From Duncaniella dubosii (GTDB taxonomy: Bacteria > Bacteroidota > Bacteroidia > Bacteroidales > Muribaculaceae), in NCBI RefSeq assembly GCF_004803915.1, contig NZ_CP039396.1, positions 2,108,001-2,172,000 on the forward strand: 64,000 nucleotides of DNA, given 5' to 3'. The notes under the pieces were generated by a model, which did no database searches, had not been told where the DNA came from, and worked only from the letters and a program-made list of their open reading frames with translations. Position numbers and translations under genes: made by a program. Positions 8,581-18,458 of this stretch are shown piece by piece. Numbering within the stretch: the stretch's first letter is position 1; every line of letters begins with the position of its first letter.

Positions 8581-9051
8581 TCAGAAAGGTATCTTGAATC
8601 CAAGCATGAGGCCGTTGCGGAACGTGTCGCCATGCAGGAAATTCACATTATTCTTCTGTATGATCGAGAACTCGCACCCGTTCTGAAACACATAGTTGTA
8701 CTCAAAGCCTCCCTCGATACCGATGAAAAACTTTCTCTCCACCGCTCCGAACTGAGGGCCGAAGCGGACACGGAAGCTGCCGTTCTTGTAACGGTGCAGA
8801 CGGTGTTTGTAGATTATACCGCCGTCCCAGTAATAGCCTTTCCAGAACTGACCCTCGCCCGATTTCCAGTGATTGCCAATCTCTCCATAGACCTCCACGG
8901 CGTTGCCGTAGGTGAACGACCTCTCGTAGCCAACGGTGGCGTTGAGAGTTGACGGGAACAGGAAGCCGGCGTTGACGGCTATCTTGTTTTCCTGAGCGGT
9001 GGCCGTGATAGAAGCCACTGCACAGATGATTGCGAACAGTATCTTTTTCAT
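8581..9051 (-). CDS. traO: Conjugal transfer protein TraO
   Basis: A 156-residue secreted protein with a clear signal peptide (MKKILFAIICAVASITATAQ). The alternating aromatic strands (VGYERSFTYGNAVEVYGEIG, FWKGYYWDGGIIYKHRL, FLHGDTFRNGLMLGFKIPF) suggest a small outer-membrane beta barrel, as expected for TraO of Bacteroidetes transfer systems. It is the last tra gene before the toxin-antitoxin pair and starts 9 bases after traN. Confidence 0.83.
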   Translation of the reverse strand: MKKILFAIICAVASITATAQENKIAVNAGFLFPSTLNATVGYERSFTYGNAVEVYGEIGNHWKSGEGQFWKGYYWDGGIIYKHRLHRYKNGSFRVRFGPQFGAVERKFFIGIEGGFEYNYVFQNGCEFSIIQKNNVNFLHGDTFRNGLMLGFKIPF

Positions 9052-9060
9052 AGTGCCGGA

Positions 9061-9933
9061 TTATTTGTAGATATGGGGTGAATAGTTGAACGGCAGATTT
9101 TTGAGTATGTCGGAGTCGAAGCCGTCGGCGTTGAGAATATCGTCATACTCCACGGTAAGGGTTATGACACGTCCGCTTATCTGGTTCTCCGATATTTCGA
9201 TGCGGAGCACTTTCTCGTCCGGGAAAGTCAGCTTATCGAGCACAAGCACGTTGCGGTAGTTCTTCTTGAACTTCTTTGCAAGGTTCAGCGAATAAACAGG
9301 CGACAGTTCCACCGTCTGAGAGTTTGTGGCCTTGACCTCCTTCTTGTCTGTGAGCTTCACACGCACCTCGGCGATGTCGTATGCTATCTTGGTGCTGTTC
9401 TGAAGGGAATAGTCGATGAAGAAATAGTCGCCTATCGAATAGATGTTGTTGACAATCGCCTTCATGCCGTTGGCTTTAGACACCACCTGATTGTATTTTC
9501 GACCGCTGCCATATACGGCCCAGGCGTAACGTGCCATTTCCGACTGAGGCATGGATACCTCCGGATTGATGTAGGAGTCCAAACCGGCGTATGGCACACG
9601 GTGGATAGAGGCGGCACGCGAAGGGGCGGCGGTATATACCACATCGTACTGTGCCAGATGTCGCTCGCCGATGAGTGTGAGAGTACCCATCAGCTCACCC
9701 TCCCGGTAGTGGGTAAGTACGGAGTCAGCCTCGATGAACGGCTTGATACGCACGATGTTGTCGGCACACTGGTTGCCGATAATCTTTGTGGTGGATAAGT
9801 CCACCATCTTGATATTCTCAGGCATGACGATATGTGTTGTCACTTCCGAGTTGACAAGGATCTTCTCTTTGGCGGTCGCCGGGATTGCGACGGCGCATAG
9901 CGCGAGGGTAGCTGCAATTATTTTATCTTTCAT
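9061..9933 (-). CDS. traN: Conjugal transfer protein TraN (VirB9-like)
   Basis: A 290-residue exported protein with a signal peptide ending near TAKEK. It has the DUF4138-type layout of Bacteroidetes TraN: an N-terminal strand region (EVTTHIVMPENIKMVDLSTT) and a C-terminal beta domain. In this class of type IV secretion systems TraN takes the place of VirB9 in the outer-membrane core complex with TraM and TraO. It starts 21 bases after the traM stop, in one leftward operon. Confidence 0.88.
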   Translation of the reverse strand: MKDKIIAATLALCAVAIPATAKEKILVNSEVTTHIVMPENIKMVDLSTTKIIGNQCADNIVRIKPFIEADSVLTHYREGELMGTLTLIGERHLAQYDVVYTAAPSRAASIHRVPYAGLDSYINPEVSMPQSEMARYAWAVYGSGRKYNQVVSKANGMKAIVNNIYSIGDYFFIDYSLQNSTKIAYDIAEVRVKLTDKKEVKATNSQTVELSPVYSLNLAKKFKKNYRNVLVLDKLTFPDEKVLRIEISENQISGRVITLTVEYDDILNADGFDSDILKNLPFNYSPHIYK

Positions 9934-9954
9934 AATGGGTTGGTTGATTACCGT

Positions 9955-11154
9955 TTAATATGCTTCGTCTGAATTGATAAGGTAAACGATGGTGTTGTAT
10001 TTGATTTTCGCCTTGTTCTTGCGGATATTGGCCGACACAGCGGAAGTCGCGGAGTTATACATATTCTGGAGAGCCTGCAAAGCGATGGCCTCGCCGGATA
10101 TTCCGGAGCCGTAGCCGCTCTCGGACTCAAAGCTGATATTCTGCTGCACTGTGCTGGCACCCGCCTCTTTCATAAAATCGCGGAAAGCGGACTCCGGGAC
10201 ATAGAAGCCCTCCATGCCGTCGTTGTCGAACACCGAAAGATTCACTTTCAGGAACTTTCCGCCTACAAGAATTGAAGTGATGGCGGCGCGGACACGCTGT
10301 TGGCCGAAGCCGGTGACGGTGCCGTACAGATATGTGCCTTTGGCAAGCCTCACATCATGTATTGTCACATCGTCGAGCAACTTGAAGCGTAGCCTCGTGC
10401 CCTCATGCGCCTTTGTTGTCTTGTCGATCATGGCACGGATAAGCGGAGCATCGACATTATCGGCCGAACTACCCACTGTATTGAATTTGTCGGCATTTGT
10501 CTCCCGTGATTTAAGCACCAGCAATGGGCGGTTCTTCTCACGCTCTATCTCCCGCGCCCTTGCTATGGAGTCGGCCCGGTGCTTGCGCATGGCTTCCTCC
10601 GGGTCGGGCTGTCCTATGCCAAGTCCGGCCTCGATAGCTTTCTGACGCTCGTAGCTGCGCTGCTGTATCGCCTCAAGGTCGCGTGCATATTCGCTCCGGG
10701 GGTCAACGGCAGGTTCATAGTCGGCAGGATTATAGCCGTCACCGTAAGCGTATGAGTTGATATGCCGGCGCGATTCAGCAAGGGAACGCTCCAGTTCCTC
10801 CAGCTCCTGCTGCTGACGGATACGCTCGGCCTCGGCCGCGTCGAGACGGTTCAGCTCGTCCTCGGTGTAGCCGTGTTCAAGAGCCTCGCGTTCCTCCTGT
10901 TCCTCGCCGAGCGCGCCCACGGCGGTAAAGGCGTCTTCGTCACCGAAGCGGCGTGACATCTCGAACATCTTGTCACCGGGAGCCTCGGCGTTGGCCTCCG
11001 GCAGAGTGGAGTTGATACGGTCTGTAGCCACGGCCTGAGGGTCATCGCCACCGCCGCCGAAAGTCTCCATTGCGAAATATATCAGCGCACACAGCGGCAC
11101 GAAAATCACCGCAGGGAAGATATACTTCGGTTGTCTGAAATTAATTTTTTTCAT
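9955..11154 (-). CDS. traM: Conjugal transfer protein TraM (VirB10-like)
   Basis: A 399-residue protein. A single membrane segment (about 12-28) is followed by a long charged, Glu/Arg-rich coiled region (about 75-190) and a C-terminal beta domain (RLRFKLLDDVTIHDVRLAKG to the end). This is the VirB10/TrbI layout, spanning the periplasm from the inner membrane to the core complex. Its start overlaps the traL stop by 14 bases. Length is normal for Bacteroidetes TraM. Confidence 0.9.
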   Translation of the reverse strand: MKKINFRQPKYIFPAVIFVPLCALIYFAMETFGGGGDDPQAVATDRINSTLPEANAEAPGDKMFEMSRRFGDEDAFTAVGALGEEQEEREALEHGYTEDELNRLDAAEAERIRQQQELEELERSLAESRRHINSYAYGDGYNPADYEPAVDPRSEYARDLEAIQQRSYERQKAIEAGLGIGQPDPEEAMRKHRADSIARAREIEREKNRPLLVLKSRETNADKFNTVGSSADNVDAPLIRAMIDKTTKAHEGTRLRFKLLDDVTIHDVRLAKGTYLYGTVTGFGQQRVRAAITSILVGGKFLKVNLSVFDNDGMEGFYVPESAFRDFMKEAGASTVQQNISFESESGYGSGISGEAIALQALQNMYNSATSAVSANIRKNKAKIKYNTIVYLINSDEAY

Positions 11155-11638
11155 TGTTATCGTTATGTTTGAGGGATTTTACAATCTGTTCAAGCTGCCT
11201 GTACCGGCGTATTATGCCTATTGAGTCGTCATGGCTCTTGCGTGGAATGGCGATAAGGGAGTCAAGTTCATGCTTGACAGCCTGACCGTCGCCGGTTATC
11301 TCCATGAGCCGTCGGCGTTGCGCCTCCTTGTTAGCCTGAATGGTGCGGAAGCCGCTGAAGATAGGCTCGACCTTGGCGATGGATTGCAGCTCCGGCTCCT
11401 GTGATTCCATCCGTGCCCCGGTCGCTATTATGTCGCACACGAGTATCATCAGCAGGGAGCCGACGACATAGCCGAAAGTCCGGCGAGGGTGTCGCGTGGC
11501 CCATGAATTGGCCTTTCTGATCCTGGCGGCCAGACGGTATCGTGTGCCTATGGCACCCATCTTCGGCCGAAGCCATGAGCGTATTGCGCCCTGTGCTTTC
11601 CTCCGGTTTTCGCTGAAAGTTTGTCTGAGAGATTTCAT
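11141..11638 (-). CDS. traL: Conjugal transfer protein TraL
   Basis: A 165-residue protein with a basic N-terminal cytoplasmic part, one membrane helix (about 55-72: FGYVVGSLLMILVCDIIATG) and a periplasmic charged tail. Both the layout and the position between traK and traM match TraL of Bacteroidetes conjugative transposons; its precise job is not known. It overlaps traM, so translation is probably coupled. Confidence 0.75.
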   Translation of the reverse strand: MKSLRQTFSENRRKAQGAIRSWLRPKMGAIGTRYRLAARIRKANSWATRHPRRTFGYVVGSLLMILVCDIIATGARMESQEPELQSIAKVEPIFSGFRTIQANKEAQRRRLMEITGDGQAVKHELDSLIAIPRKSHDDSIGIIRRYRQLEQIVKSLKHNDNNEKN

Positions 11639-11648
11639 AAGTCAGGTT

Positions 11649-12245
11649 TTAATAGTCAAGGTCTTTGTTTTCAAGGGTACGCCAGTTGGTTATCATCAGT
11701 CCATGAGGATTGTTCTGGGTACGAGGCACATTCTCCACATAGCCGGTGGTGAGCATGGTGCGTTTTAGATCGCGCGTGCGCCTCTTGATAATCTGCGTCC
11801 CGTAGTAGCTGAACTTGCGAGTATGCTCGTCGAACTGGATAGAGTCACAGATTATGGTGCAGACAGCCGAAGATGATATGATGTCGGAGTAAAAGCCGTT
11901 CTCGTCAAGTGCCTGCTTCTGCTTCAGGGCTGTGCCGTCAGCCATATACATGGCCTTGCCGACAGTCCACTTGATATAGTCGTTGTCGGGAGGGAGATTG
12001 AAAAAATACTGGTGGAAAAGCTGGATATGCGCTTTCGCCTCCATGATGAAATTGGCTTCAAGTCCGGCACGCTCGGCAAGGAACGGTATGTCGCCGTCAA
12101 GAATATATATCTGCTTGCGCTCCTCGGTCACGAGCGACACGCAACGCCACACGGTGAACCCGCAGATGGCGGCGCAACCTATTATGGTTGCCATTACCGT
12201 CATCATTGCGAGCCGTGTTTTCTGTTCAAGGGATTTTATCAGCAT
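11649..12245 (-). CDS. traK: Conjugal transfer protein TraK (VirB8-like)
   Basis: A 198-residue protein with a short cytoplasmic start, one membrane helix (about 12-36) and a periplasmic domain. It contains TraK-family phrases such as SLVTEERKQIYILDGDIPFLAER and FHQYFFNLPPDNDYI. It is regarded as the VirB8-like inner-membrane part of the channel. The next gene, traL, starts 10 bases after its stop. Confidence 0.9.
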   Translation of the reverse strand: MLIKSLEQKTRLAMMTVMATIIGCAAICGFTVWRCVSLVTEERKQIYILDGDIPFLAERAGLEANFIMEAKAHIQLFHQYFFNLPPDNDYIKWTVGKAMYMADGTALKQKQALDENGFYSDIISSSAVCTIICDSIQFDEHTRKFSYYGTQIIKRRTRDLKRTMLTTGYVENVPRTQNNPHGLMITNWRTLENKDLDY

Positions 12246-12264
12246 GATAATCTTGTTTGTCGTT

Positions 12265-13410
12265 TTAAGGGGTGTGTTTCAGATTTCTTCCTGCCTGTGC
12301 GCCGATTGAACCGGCCACATTGCGGGTCACGTTGGTGGCTTTGAGAGCCGCCGAGCCGCCCATCATCGCCGCGCCCATAGCGACACTGCCTGAGGGAGAT
12401 GCGGCACCGCTGCTGACACCGCCGGGTATGAGCCATGAGGCGACTTCGGGAACGAAGCGTATGATATAGGCCCCGACAAGCATACCCATAGCGTACATAC
12501 AGTTGGAGCCTATGCCCTGCAAACCGAGCGCGCCTATCTGCTCCCATGAGTTGACAGCACCGTGCAACAGGTGGTTGTAGGCCACCAGATCCTCCTGAAG
12601 ATTATACATCAGTATGAAGTCTATGTAGTACAGGCACATATAGGTCACGAAGCCCCATAACGTGAGGGAGAGGAATTTTGACATCCACTGGCTCCATGCC
12701 GAGTTCCACGGCGGAGCGAGGGAAAGAGCAAACATTATGGGGCAGAACACAATCATTATCGCTATGAATATCCTCTGCGCCACAAGTATGCCGTAGTAGG
12801 ACATCTGGAAAATCAGCTCCCCGACAAAGCGTATCACGTCGTTTATCCATTCGCTTACCTTTGTCTCGGCGGCCACCGCCGCACGCTGGGCGTAGTTGTT
12901 GATGGTCTCGCCGAGGTTTTCCACGTTATACACGAGTTTGTCCCACCAGTTCGCGTCCTCGCCGATTGCGGCCACCTGTTTCGCCGTGGATATTGAATCC
13001 TGCACTGCACGGAGGCGTTCAAGATACTCGCCTTGCTTCTGGGCCACTTTCAGCTCCAGAGCCGCGACCTCCTTGTTCTTCGCCATAGCCATTGACTTAG
13101 TGGTTGCTTCCAAAGACTTGCCGGGCATCTGGAGAGCCGAGCATATCCATGATGAAGATGATATGCACATTGATATGCCTATGATGCGGAGCAGCTTCAT
13201 TATGTCCATTCCTCGCCGTCCGAGCATCATCATCCAACACTCGTAAGAGCCTACGCACAGGGCGAGCAACAGTCCGAGCATACGGGCGAAGCTGATTGTG
13301 TCGCCTAAAATCGCCACATTCGGAAACGCCTCCATCGCCACAAGCAGCTTGTCGAGACTCTGGTCGATAGCCGGAAGCCCCATTGTGCAGAGTATTGATA
13401 ATAAAGTCAT
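12265..13410 (-). CDS. traJ: Conjugal transfer protein TraJ (VirB6-like)
   Basis: A 381-residue polytopic inner-membrane protein. Hydrophobic segments are seen near 40-58, 68-90, 200-230, 240-265 and 310-330, with a central coiled region (about 105-150). The Gly/Ala/Ser-rich tail (GGVSSGAASPSGSVAMGAAM) is cytoplasmic-like. TraJ is the VirB6-type channel scaffold. It sits 19 bases upstream of traK. Confidence 0.9.
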   Translation of the reverse strand: MTLLSILCTMGLPAIDQSLDKLLVAMEAFPNVAILGDTISFARMLGLLLALCVGSYECWMMMLGRRGMDIMKLLRIIGISMCISSSSWICSALQMPGKSLEATTKSMAMAKNKEVAALELKVAQKQGEYLERLRAVQDSISTAKQVAAIGEDANWWDKLVYNVENLGETINNYAQRAAVAAETKVSEWINDVIRFVGELIFQMSYYGILVAQRIFIAIMIVFCPIMFALSLAPPWNSAWSQWMSKFLSLTLWGFVTYMCLYYIDFILMYNLQEDLVAYNHLLHGAVNSWEQIGALGLQGIGSNCMYAMGMLVGAYIIRFVPEVASWLIPGGVSSGAASPSGSVAMGAAMMGGSAALKATNVTRNVAGSIGAQAGRNLKHTP

Positions 13411-13436
13411 ATAGTTTTCAATTAGTCAGGTTAATG

Positions 13437-14126
13437 TTAGTAATGGGTGGCGGCCACTGCCGCGAGGCGGACGGTGCGCGACACCAGTTTTCCCATCTCG
13501 GCCTTTGCCTCCTCGTATGCCTGCTGACGCTTTGCGTTCTCCAGCCCGTAGCCGACACCCTGTTTATGAATATAGGCGATATTGGCGCAGATGATCTCGT
13601 TCTGCCGTGACAGCTCGTCAACCTGATACTTCATCTTCCCCTTGCTCTTGTTAAGGCAATAGAGAAGCCCGTCGGCGATACAGTCCTGCATACGGCTGAA
13701 CTCGTCCTTGTAGATCGAATAGGTGACATCGACAGCCCGGTCAGCCTCGCGTGCCAGTTCCTCCTTGTAGAGAGATTCGACGTATGCACGCTCTTTCTCC
13801 ACCTTAGAGAGTTTTTGCCGCTGGGTCTCTTCCGCCGTGACACGCACGGGCATGATGCGTTTGACATTTGATTTCTCCTCCTTGAAGCGGACGCGGTAGC
13901 CTGATTTGAAGCCGGCCCACTTCCAGTACATTTCCGCGCCGGAATAATTCTTGTGCAGGAAATAATAGTACCAGTCCGGAGCGAAGTCCCACGGCCCGTT
14001 CTCCATCGAGAGCCATTGCTTCTCCTTCTGGTCGTCATGGATTTTGGGTGTCTTGGCCGACACTGCCGCCGGGAGCGCCGCGATGAGCAGGGCGAGCGAT
14101 AATGCGGTGATAGTTCTGAATTTCAT
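13437..14126 (-). CDS. Exported transfer-operon protein, unassigned
   Basis: A 229-residue protein with a signal peptide cleaved near AVSAKTP. A Trp/Tyr-rich segment (WDFAPDWYYYFLHKNYSGAEMYWKW) is followed by a charged helical half. It may correspond to the DUF5045-type proteins found in Bacteroidetes transfer operons, but I am not certain. It lies 26 bases upstream of traJ in the same operon, so a periplasmic or outer-membrane role in mating is likely. No enzyme motif is visible. Confidence 0.65.
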   Translation of the reverse strand: MKFRTITALSLALLIAALPAAVSAKTPKIHDDQKEKQWLSMENGPWDFAPDWYYYFLHKNYSGAEMYWKWAGFKSGYRVRFKEEKSNVKRIMPVRVTAEETQRQKLSKVEKERAYVESLYKEELAREADRAVDVTYSIYKDEFSRMQDCIADGLLYCLNKSKGKMKYQVDELSRQNEIICANIAYIHKQGVGYGLENAKRQQAYEEAKAEMGKLVSRTVRLAAVAATHY

Positions 14127-14139
14127 AATCGGTATATGT

Positions 14140-14347
14140 TTATTGGTTCCACTTGTTGATTACCGCTCCCACGATCTCGTCCTTGACATCGGAGGTTAGT
14201 ATCTCCCAGATGTAGTCAGGCTTCCAGCCGCAGTTTGTCATGAGGTAGCACCACAGGTTGGCGTTGTCGATAATACGCCGGGCGTTCTCTATGGTGTCCT
14301 TCAGCGACATGACAAGGTTCATCTTCTCGTCCATCGAGGCTTTCATG
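14140..14347 (-). pseudogene. 3' part of IS66-split tra gene (partner at 22733-23210)
   Basis: The frame runs from the edge of IS66 copy 2 (ASMDEKMNLVMSLKDTIENA) to a stop 13 bases before the next tra gene. Joined with 22733-23210, minus one 8-bp duplication, it gives exactly 226 codons (478 + 208 - 8 = 678 bases). The two halves now lie 8.9 kb apart on opposite strands, which proves a rearrangement of the sequence as presented, whether biological or through assembly. Confidence 0.85.
14340..14347. repeat. Target duplication shared by copies 2 and 4
   Basis: CTTTCATG before copy 2 is the reverse complement of CATGAAAG before copy 4 (23203-23210). They are the two sides of one original insertion, now separated. 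Confidence 0.9.
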
Positions 14348-14417
14348 GTACAACCATCCGCGATAGCATATTGACGAACTCCGAAAGAGAGTTGTATCTT
14401 TGTCGACAAAAAGAATC

Positions 14418-14834
14418 ATGGGTTATAACAAGTCTTTGTCCGATGTCTATTCAGAGACATGGACGCGTTACAAGAATCAATGCGAGACAGACGGCTATAT
14501 CGCATTGAACCGTTTCTGTGCCGGTACCGGCGTCAACGTCCAGCGGCTTTATGAGTGGCTTCGGCGCCGCAAAATCAGCATAAGCGATTATCAACGCAGT
14601 CTGCCGGAGAGACCGGATTCGTCGCGGGAAGGTGGCGGGCCGTTATTCCGGGAGGTTAAGGTTCCCGGTATTCAGGTTGCGGATGAGAGCCGGGATGTCG
14701 GTGCCACCAGTGTCGTGCGTGACGTGCACATCGAACTCGGTTGGGGCCGAGGCGTGAGTCTGGGAGAGATAAGCGCGGAGGGGCTGGCGCTTCTGGTGGA
14801 TGTCATGACACGCAGGAGTGATGTGGAGTCTTGA
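14418..14834 (+). CDS. tnpA: IS66 protein TnpA, copy 2
   Basis: Identical in translation to TnpA of copy 1: 138 residues with a helix-turn-helix-like centre. The TATCTTTG -7 box lies about 20 bases before the ATG. Confidence 0.88.
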   Translation: MGYNKSLSDVYSETWTRYKNQCETDGYIALNRFCAGTGVNVQRLYEWLRRRKISISDYQRSLPERPDSSREGGGPLFREVKVPGIQVADESRDVGATSVVRDVHIELGWGRGVSLGEISAEGLALLVDVMTRRSDVES

Positions 14835-15177
14835 GGCGGATATGCGGCTCTGGGTATGCCGGCAGCCGGTATCGATGCGCTACGGCATCCGGGGTCTGGC
14901 CCAGATGGTGTGGTCGTGGAAGGGGCATTCTCCGGCATCGGGCGATGTGTATGTGTTTTTCTCAAAGGACCGCAAGACCATGAAGGCGTTGAAATGGGAT
15001 GGCGACGGATTTTTGATGTACACAAAAAGACTGTCGCGAGGCCGTTTCCGGGAGGTGCTCAAAAAGGGCGATGACGGCGTGCGCAGGCTCCAATGGGACG
15101 ATTTCTATATGCTGATGAGGGGCCTCACGCCTGTGAAGGTGATGGTCGAAAATCGCTTCAGAATGGCCGTAAAATAA
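14821..15177 (+). CDS. tnpB: IS66 accessory protein TnpB, copy 2
   Basis: Identical in translation to TnpB of copy 1. The start overlaps the tnpA stop; a GTG one codon earlier is also possible. Confidence 0.9.
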   Translation: MWSLEADMRLWVCRQPVSMRYGIRGLAQMVWSWKGHSPASGDVYVFFSKDRKTMKALKWDGDGFLMYTKRLSRGRFREVLKKGDDGVRRLQWDDFYMLMRGLTPVKVMVENRFRMAVK

Positions 15178-15255
15178 GGCTTAATAATTTGTTAATCAAA
15201 TAAATAAATGGCGTGGAAAGTTGCAAATGTCAGATATTTTTTGTAACTTTACACC

Positions 15256-16857
15256 ATGAAAAAGAACGAGTTGATAGAGTTTCTGCAACGTCAGATCGAG
15301 TTCCTTCAAGGGCGGCTCGACGAGGCGTTGGCCTCTGTCAGCTCGCTTACTTTATCCAATGAAAAGCTGCAGTCGACCAACGAGAAGCTTGTGGCGACTG
15401 TAGATGAACTGCGCAAGCAAATGGCCTCAATGGAGGAGGCTATGAAAGGCAAAAGTGCGGAACTGAGCAAAGAGAAAGCCGCGCGTCAGGCAGTGCAGCG
15501 TCTGCAGGGCTCGCCGTCGGAGCGTCAGAAGAAACCGGTGACGACTCCTGCCACATCCGAAACTCGACAGCAGAAGCCAGAGAAGAAACGTACCAACAAC
15601 GGCGCCAAAAGGAAGACGCATCCGGAGTGTGAGGTGGAGACCATTATAGTGGAGCCTGACAGTCCGGACTTCAATCCCGAGGCGGCGACGTTTATCGGCG
15701 AGTGCGATGTCGTGCGCTACGTCATGGAGCCGATGCGCTTCAAAAAAATTATCTACAAGGTCAGAAAATACGTGCAGGACGAGAAAATATACAAAGGTTC
15801 CGCACCCGCCACACCGCTGCTTAACTCGCAGTATACATCTTCCTTCATAGCCGGACTCGCCGAGCTACGCTATCTCCACTGCATGCCACTTGAAAATGCT
15901 GTCGAATACTTCCGTGCCCACGGCTTCGACCTTGACAAAGGCACCGCACAGAAGCTCGTAAGTAAGGTAAGGGTACATCTGGAAAATCTATACAAGGCGC
16001 TGGGTCAGGCAATAGTCGCGGACAATTATATCTGCGGTGACGAGACCTATCAGAAAGTGCGGCTGCAGGTGGCAACTCCTTCGGGAAGAAAGATCAAGAA
16101 AGGCTACATATGGGTGTTCGTCGGCATGACAACCGGGCTTGTGTACTTCTTCTATGACGACGGCTCCCGCTCGGCCGAAGTCTTCGAGCAACACATAAAA
16201 GGCTTCAACGGAGCCTTCCAGTGCGACTATTACTCGGGATACCGGCATATCGGAATCGGTGGGATGAGCGGGATAAAACGCTTGCCATGCCTGCAGCACA
16301 TCAAGCGAAAGTTTCTCGATCTGAAAGACAATCCAAAGGCGCAGGAAATAGCAAAGCTCTTCGGACTCCTTTACCACTTCGAGCATCAGCACCGCATAGG
16401 CAAAGACGGATGGACGGCGGGAAAGCACCTTGAGTGGAGACAACGATACTCCAAGGTGATGCTCGAGAAAATCCGCATGAGACTGACAGCAGTCAAAGAC
16501 CGCATCGGCGTGCCACCCGACGACCCGCTGCTCGCCGCCACCGAACATGCACTCAAACAATGGGACGAGATACCACGCATCTTTGCCTCACCCACCTACA
16601 GACTCGACAACAACGAAGTCGAGCGAATCAACCGCTACATATCCCTGACCCGTCGCCGACTTACAATCGGCTCCCACTCCGGAGCCGAAGCCGCCGCCCT
16701 GTACCACTCTCTTGCGATCACCTGCCACCGCTGCGGAGTCAACGTCTTCGACTACTTCTGCGACATAATCGACCGATGTGCCGCATGGCCGCCAAACACC
16801 CCGATCGAAAAATACCGCGACCTGCTTCCCGACCGCTGGAAACTCTCACAAAAATAG
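15256..16857 (+). CDS. tnpC: IS66 transposase TnpC, copy 2
   Basis: 533 residues, identical to copy 1, with the DDE residues intact, so it is a potential source of active transposase. Confidence 0.95.
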   Translation: MKKNELIEFLQRQIEFLQGRLDEALASVSSLTLSNEKLQSTNEKLVATVDELRKQMASMEEAMKGKSAELSKEKAARQAVQRLQGSPSERQKKPVTTPATSETRQQKPEKKRTNNGAKRKTHPECEVETIIVEPDSPDFNPEAATFIGECDVVRYVMEPMRFKKIIYKVRKYVQDEKIYKGSAPATPLLNSQYTSSFIAGLAELRYLHCMPLENAVEYFRAHGFDLDKGTAQKLVSKVRVHLENLYKALGQAIVADNYICGDETYQKVRLQVATPSGRKIKKGYIWVFVGMTTGLVYFFYDDGSRSAEVFEQHIKGFNGAFQCDYYSGYRHIGIGGMSGIKRLPCLQHIKRKFLDLKDNPKAQEIAKLFGLLYHFEHQHRIGKDGWTAGKHLEWRQRYSKVMLEKIRMRLTAVKDRIGVPPDDPLLAATEHALKQWDEIPRIFASPTYRLDNNEVERINRYISLTRRRLTIGSHSGAEAAALYHSLAITCHRCGVNVFDYFCDIIDRCAAWPPNTPIEKYRDLLPDRWKLSQK

Positions 16858-16917
16858 CCGCCCAAAACCTGGACGGCTATTTTTTTAAGCTATACCTGCT
16901 GTCGCGGACGGTTGTAC

Positions 16918-16925
16918 AATCAAAT
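16918..16925. repeat. Unpaired IS66 flank in mobB
   Basis: AATCAAAT follows copy 2. No other IS66 flank in the window carries it or its complement, so the other side of this insertion is missing. Confidence 0.7.
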
Positions 16926-18283
16926 CCCTCTTCCGAGAGGTTGATTACTTGCTTGGATGAGAAATTAATGGCAAAATAATCCTCTCCGCTCTGACGTATA
17001 TAGAACCCGGCGTTGCGTATTTCGGAACGCAGCTTAACTATGCTGTCATCGTTAAATAATCGGCGCAGCTTGTCAACATCATTATAATAGTGTTGGCTTT
17101 TATTCTGAGATAGAGTTACAAGCTCAGGCTCGTTCACCTTATATATACTGCACAGCAGATCCCGTTCAGACGCAGTTGTCGGTTGAAATGATTCTATCCT
17201 TTTTATTTTGTCATTTCTAAGAATGGTTGCGGCCATGAAACCTTTGAGTGGGCGTGTAGTATTTCGGTAGTGGAGCACTCCGCGCCGTATGAAGGCATTA
17301 TAGCGGAATATTTTTGAGTTTATGCCCCATGTGTCTATTGTGGGATTGTTTTCAAGAAGTCTGTCGATGTAGGCATCAATACGCTCCATCTTGTCATCAG
17401 GAGTAGTGAAATCAAGGAGTGACTTAATGGATAATACCCAAGCTCCGTTATATACAGTTTTGTTGGCATGGTCAACTATCATATATCCATAAGGATTATC
17501 GGATTTTCCAAAGAAAACAAGGTCTATGCCTAATTTCCGCTTCACCTCTGCCTGGAGTTCTTTCCTGTCTGCACTCACATCACGGTATTTCTTAAGCATA
17601 GCCCACAGTTGCCTGCGTCGTGTCTTGTCAAGTTGCACCTTATGGAACTTGCCGCATATATCAGCATATCCAATCTTTGCCTGAACCGCTCCGTCACGTT
17701 TGACATATACAATATCGTTCTTTTCATAAACCTCATACCCCATTGAGGTCATAAGAGCTTTGTATTGAGCAAAGGTAGAGAATGAATAGCCGAGTGAAGC
17801 AGCAAGATCCTCTGCGGCTTTCGCCTTGACATCCTTGCCGACAAGTTTGTTGAGTACTGCCTGAGAACGCACTCTTTCGTGATGGTCGCTGATTTTCTTT
17901 CCGTCCGGAGATATTCTGGATGTTACTATATGTATATGCGTGTTGTCAGTGTCGGTATGAGCATATACCAACAACGGCTGACCTTCGTTCCCGTAGCCCA
18001 TTTCCTTGAGATATTCGTGGGCGAACTGCAATAGTTCTTCCTCTGTCTTTTCATGCCCCTTGCAAGAAATGGCAAGGTGGAACTGTGCTTTTTTTATCCT
18101 TGAATTTCTGGAAGAGTAGGCTATCATATAATCCTGCATTTCCTTTGCAGTCGGTTTTGAAAGCACGCCGATATGTCCGAGGTTGCTCATTTCAAGAAGT
18201 CGCGCCACACCCTTTGCCACTTTTTTCTCATTGTATGCGACAGCATGGAAATTGGCACTCGACGGAAGAATAGTAGCTATCAT
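16918..18283 (-). pseudogene. mobB: Relaxase MobB, 3' end lost at IS66 copy 2
   Basis: 455 codons are present from the ATG at 18283. Relaxase motif III is clear (HTDTDNTHIHIVTSRISPDG, about residues 109-128), giving the metal-binding histidines that position the nicked DNA. The likely catalytic Tyr is in the N-terminal FHAVAYNEKKVAKG. MobB would nick oriT and lead the strand into the channel. The frame runs into IS66 copy 2 at 16918, and no matching 3' part is present anywhere in the window. The relaxase domain itself is whole, so a truncated enzyme might still nick. Confidence 0.9.
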
Positions 18284-18348
18284 CGCTTAATGTCTTGGTA
18301 TCTTTATGTCTTGTTCGGATATTTCCATACAGTCATAAAGACTTGTGT

Positions 18349-18398
18349 TTATGGTCTCAGTCTTATCGCTTTTCTGGCAATGTCAGCTTGTTCCGATT
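18349..18398 (-). pseudogene. mobA: mobA 3' remnant beside IS66 copy 3
   Basis: Encodes the last residues, QADIARKAIRLRP, then stop. Joined with 25781-26128 and corrected for the 8-bp duplication, it gives a 129-residue MobA (348 + 50 - 8 = 390 bases). The mobB start lies 65 bases downstream, so mobA and mobB were neighbours before the IS insertion. Confidence 0.85.
18391..18398. repeat. Target duplication shared by copies 3 and 4
   Basis: TTCCGATT precedes copy 3 and also follows copy 4 (25781-25788). They are the two sides of one insertion into mobA, now about 7.4 kb apart with 20,969-23,210 and an extra IS between them. Confidence 0.9.
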
Positions 18399-18458
18399 GT
18401 ACAACCGTCCGCGACAGCAGGTATAGCTTAAAAAAATAGCCGTCCAGGTTTTGGGCGG

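Larger units (their letters stand above)
14348..16917 (+). mobile_element. IS66-family insertion sequence, copy 2
   Basis: The same 2,570-bp element as copy 1, in the opposite orientation. Its flanks do not match each other (CTTTCATG on the left, AATCAAAT on the right), so it is a recombination product or a mis-join, not a simple insertion. It shares the base found in copy 1 upstream of tnpC (A at 15227 on the plus strand), unlike copies 3 and 4. Confidence 0.95.
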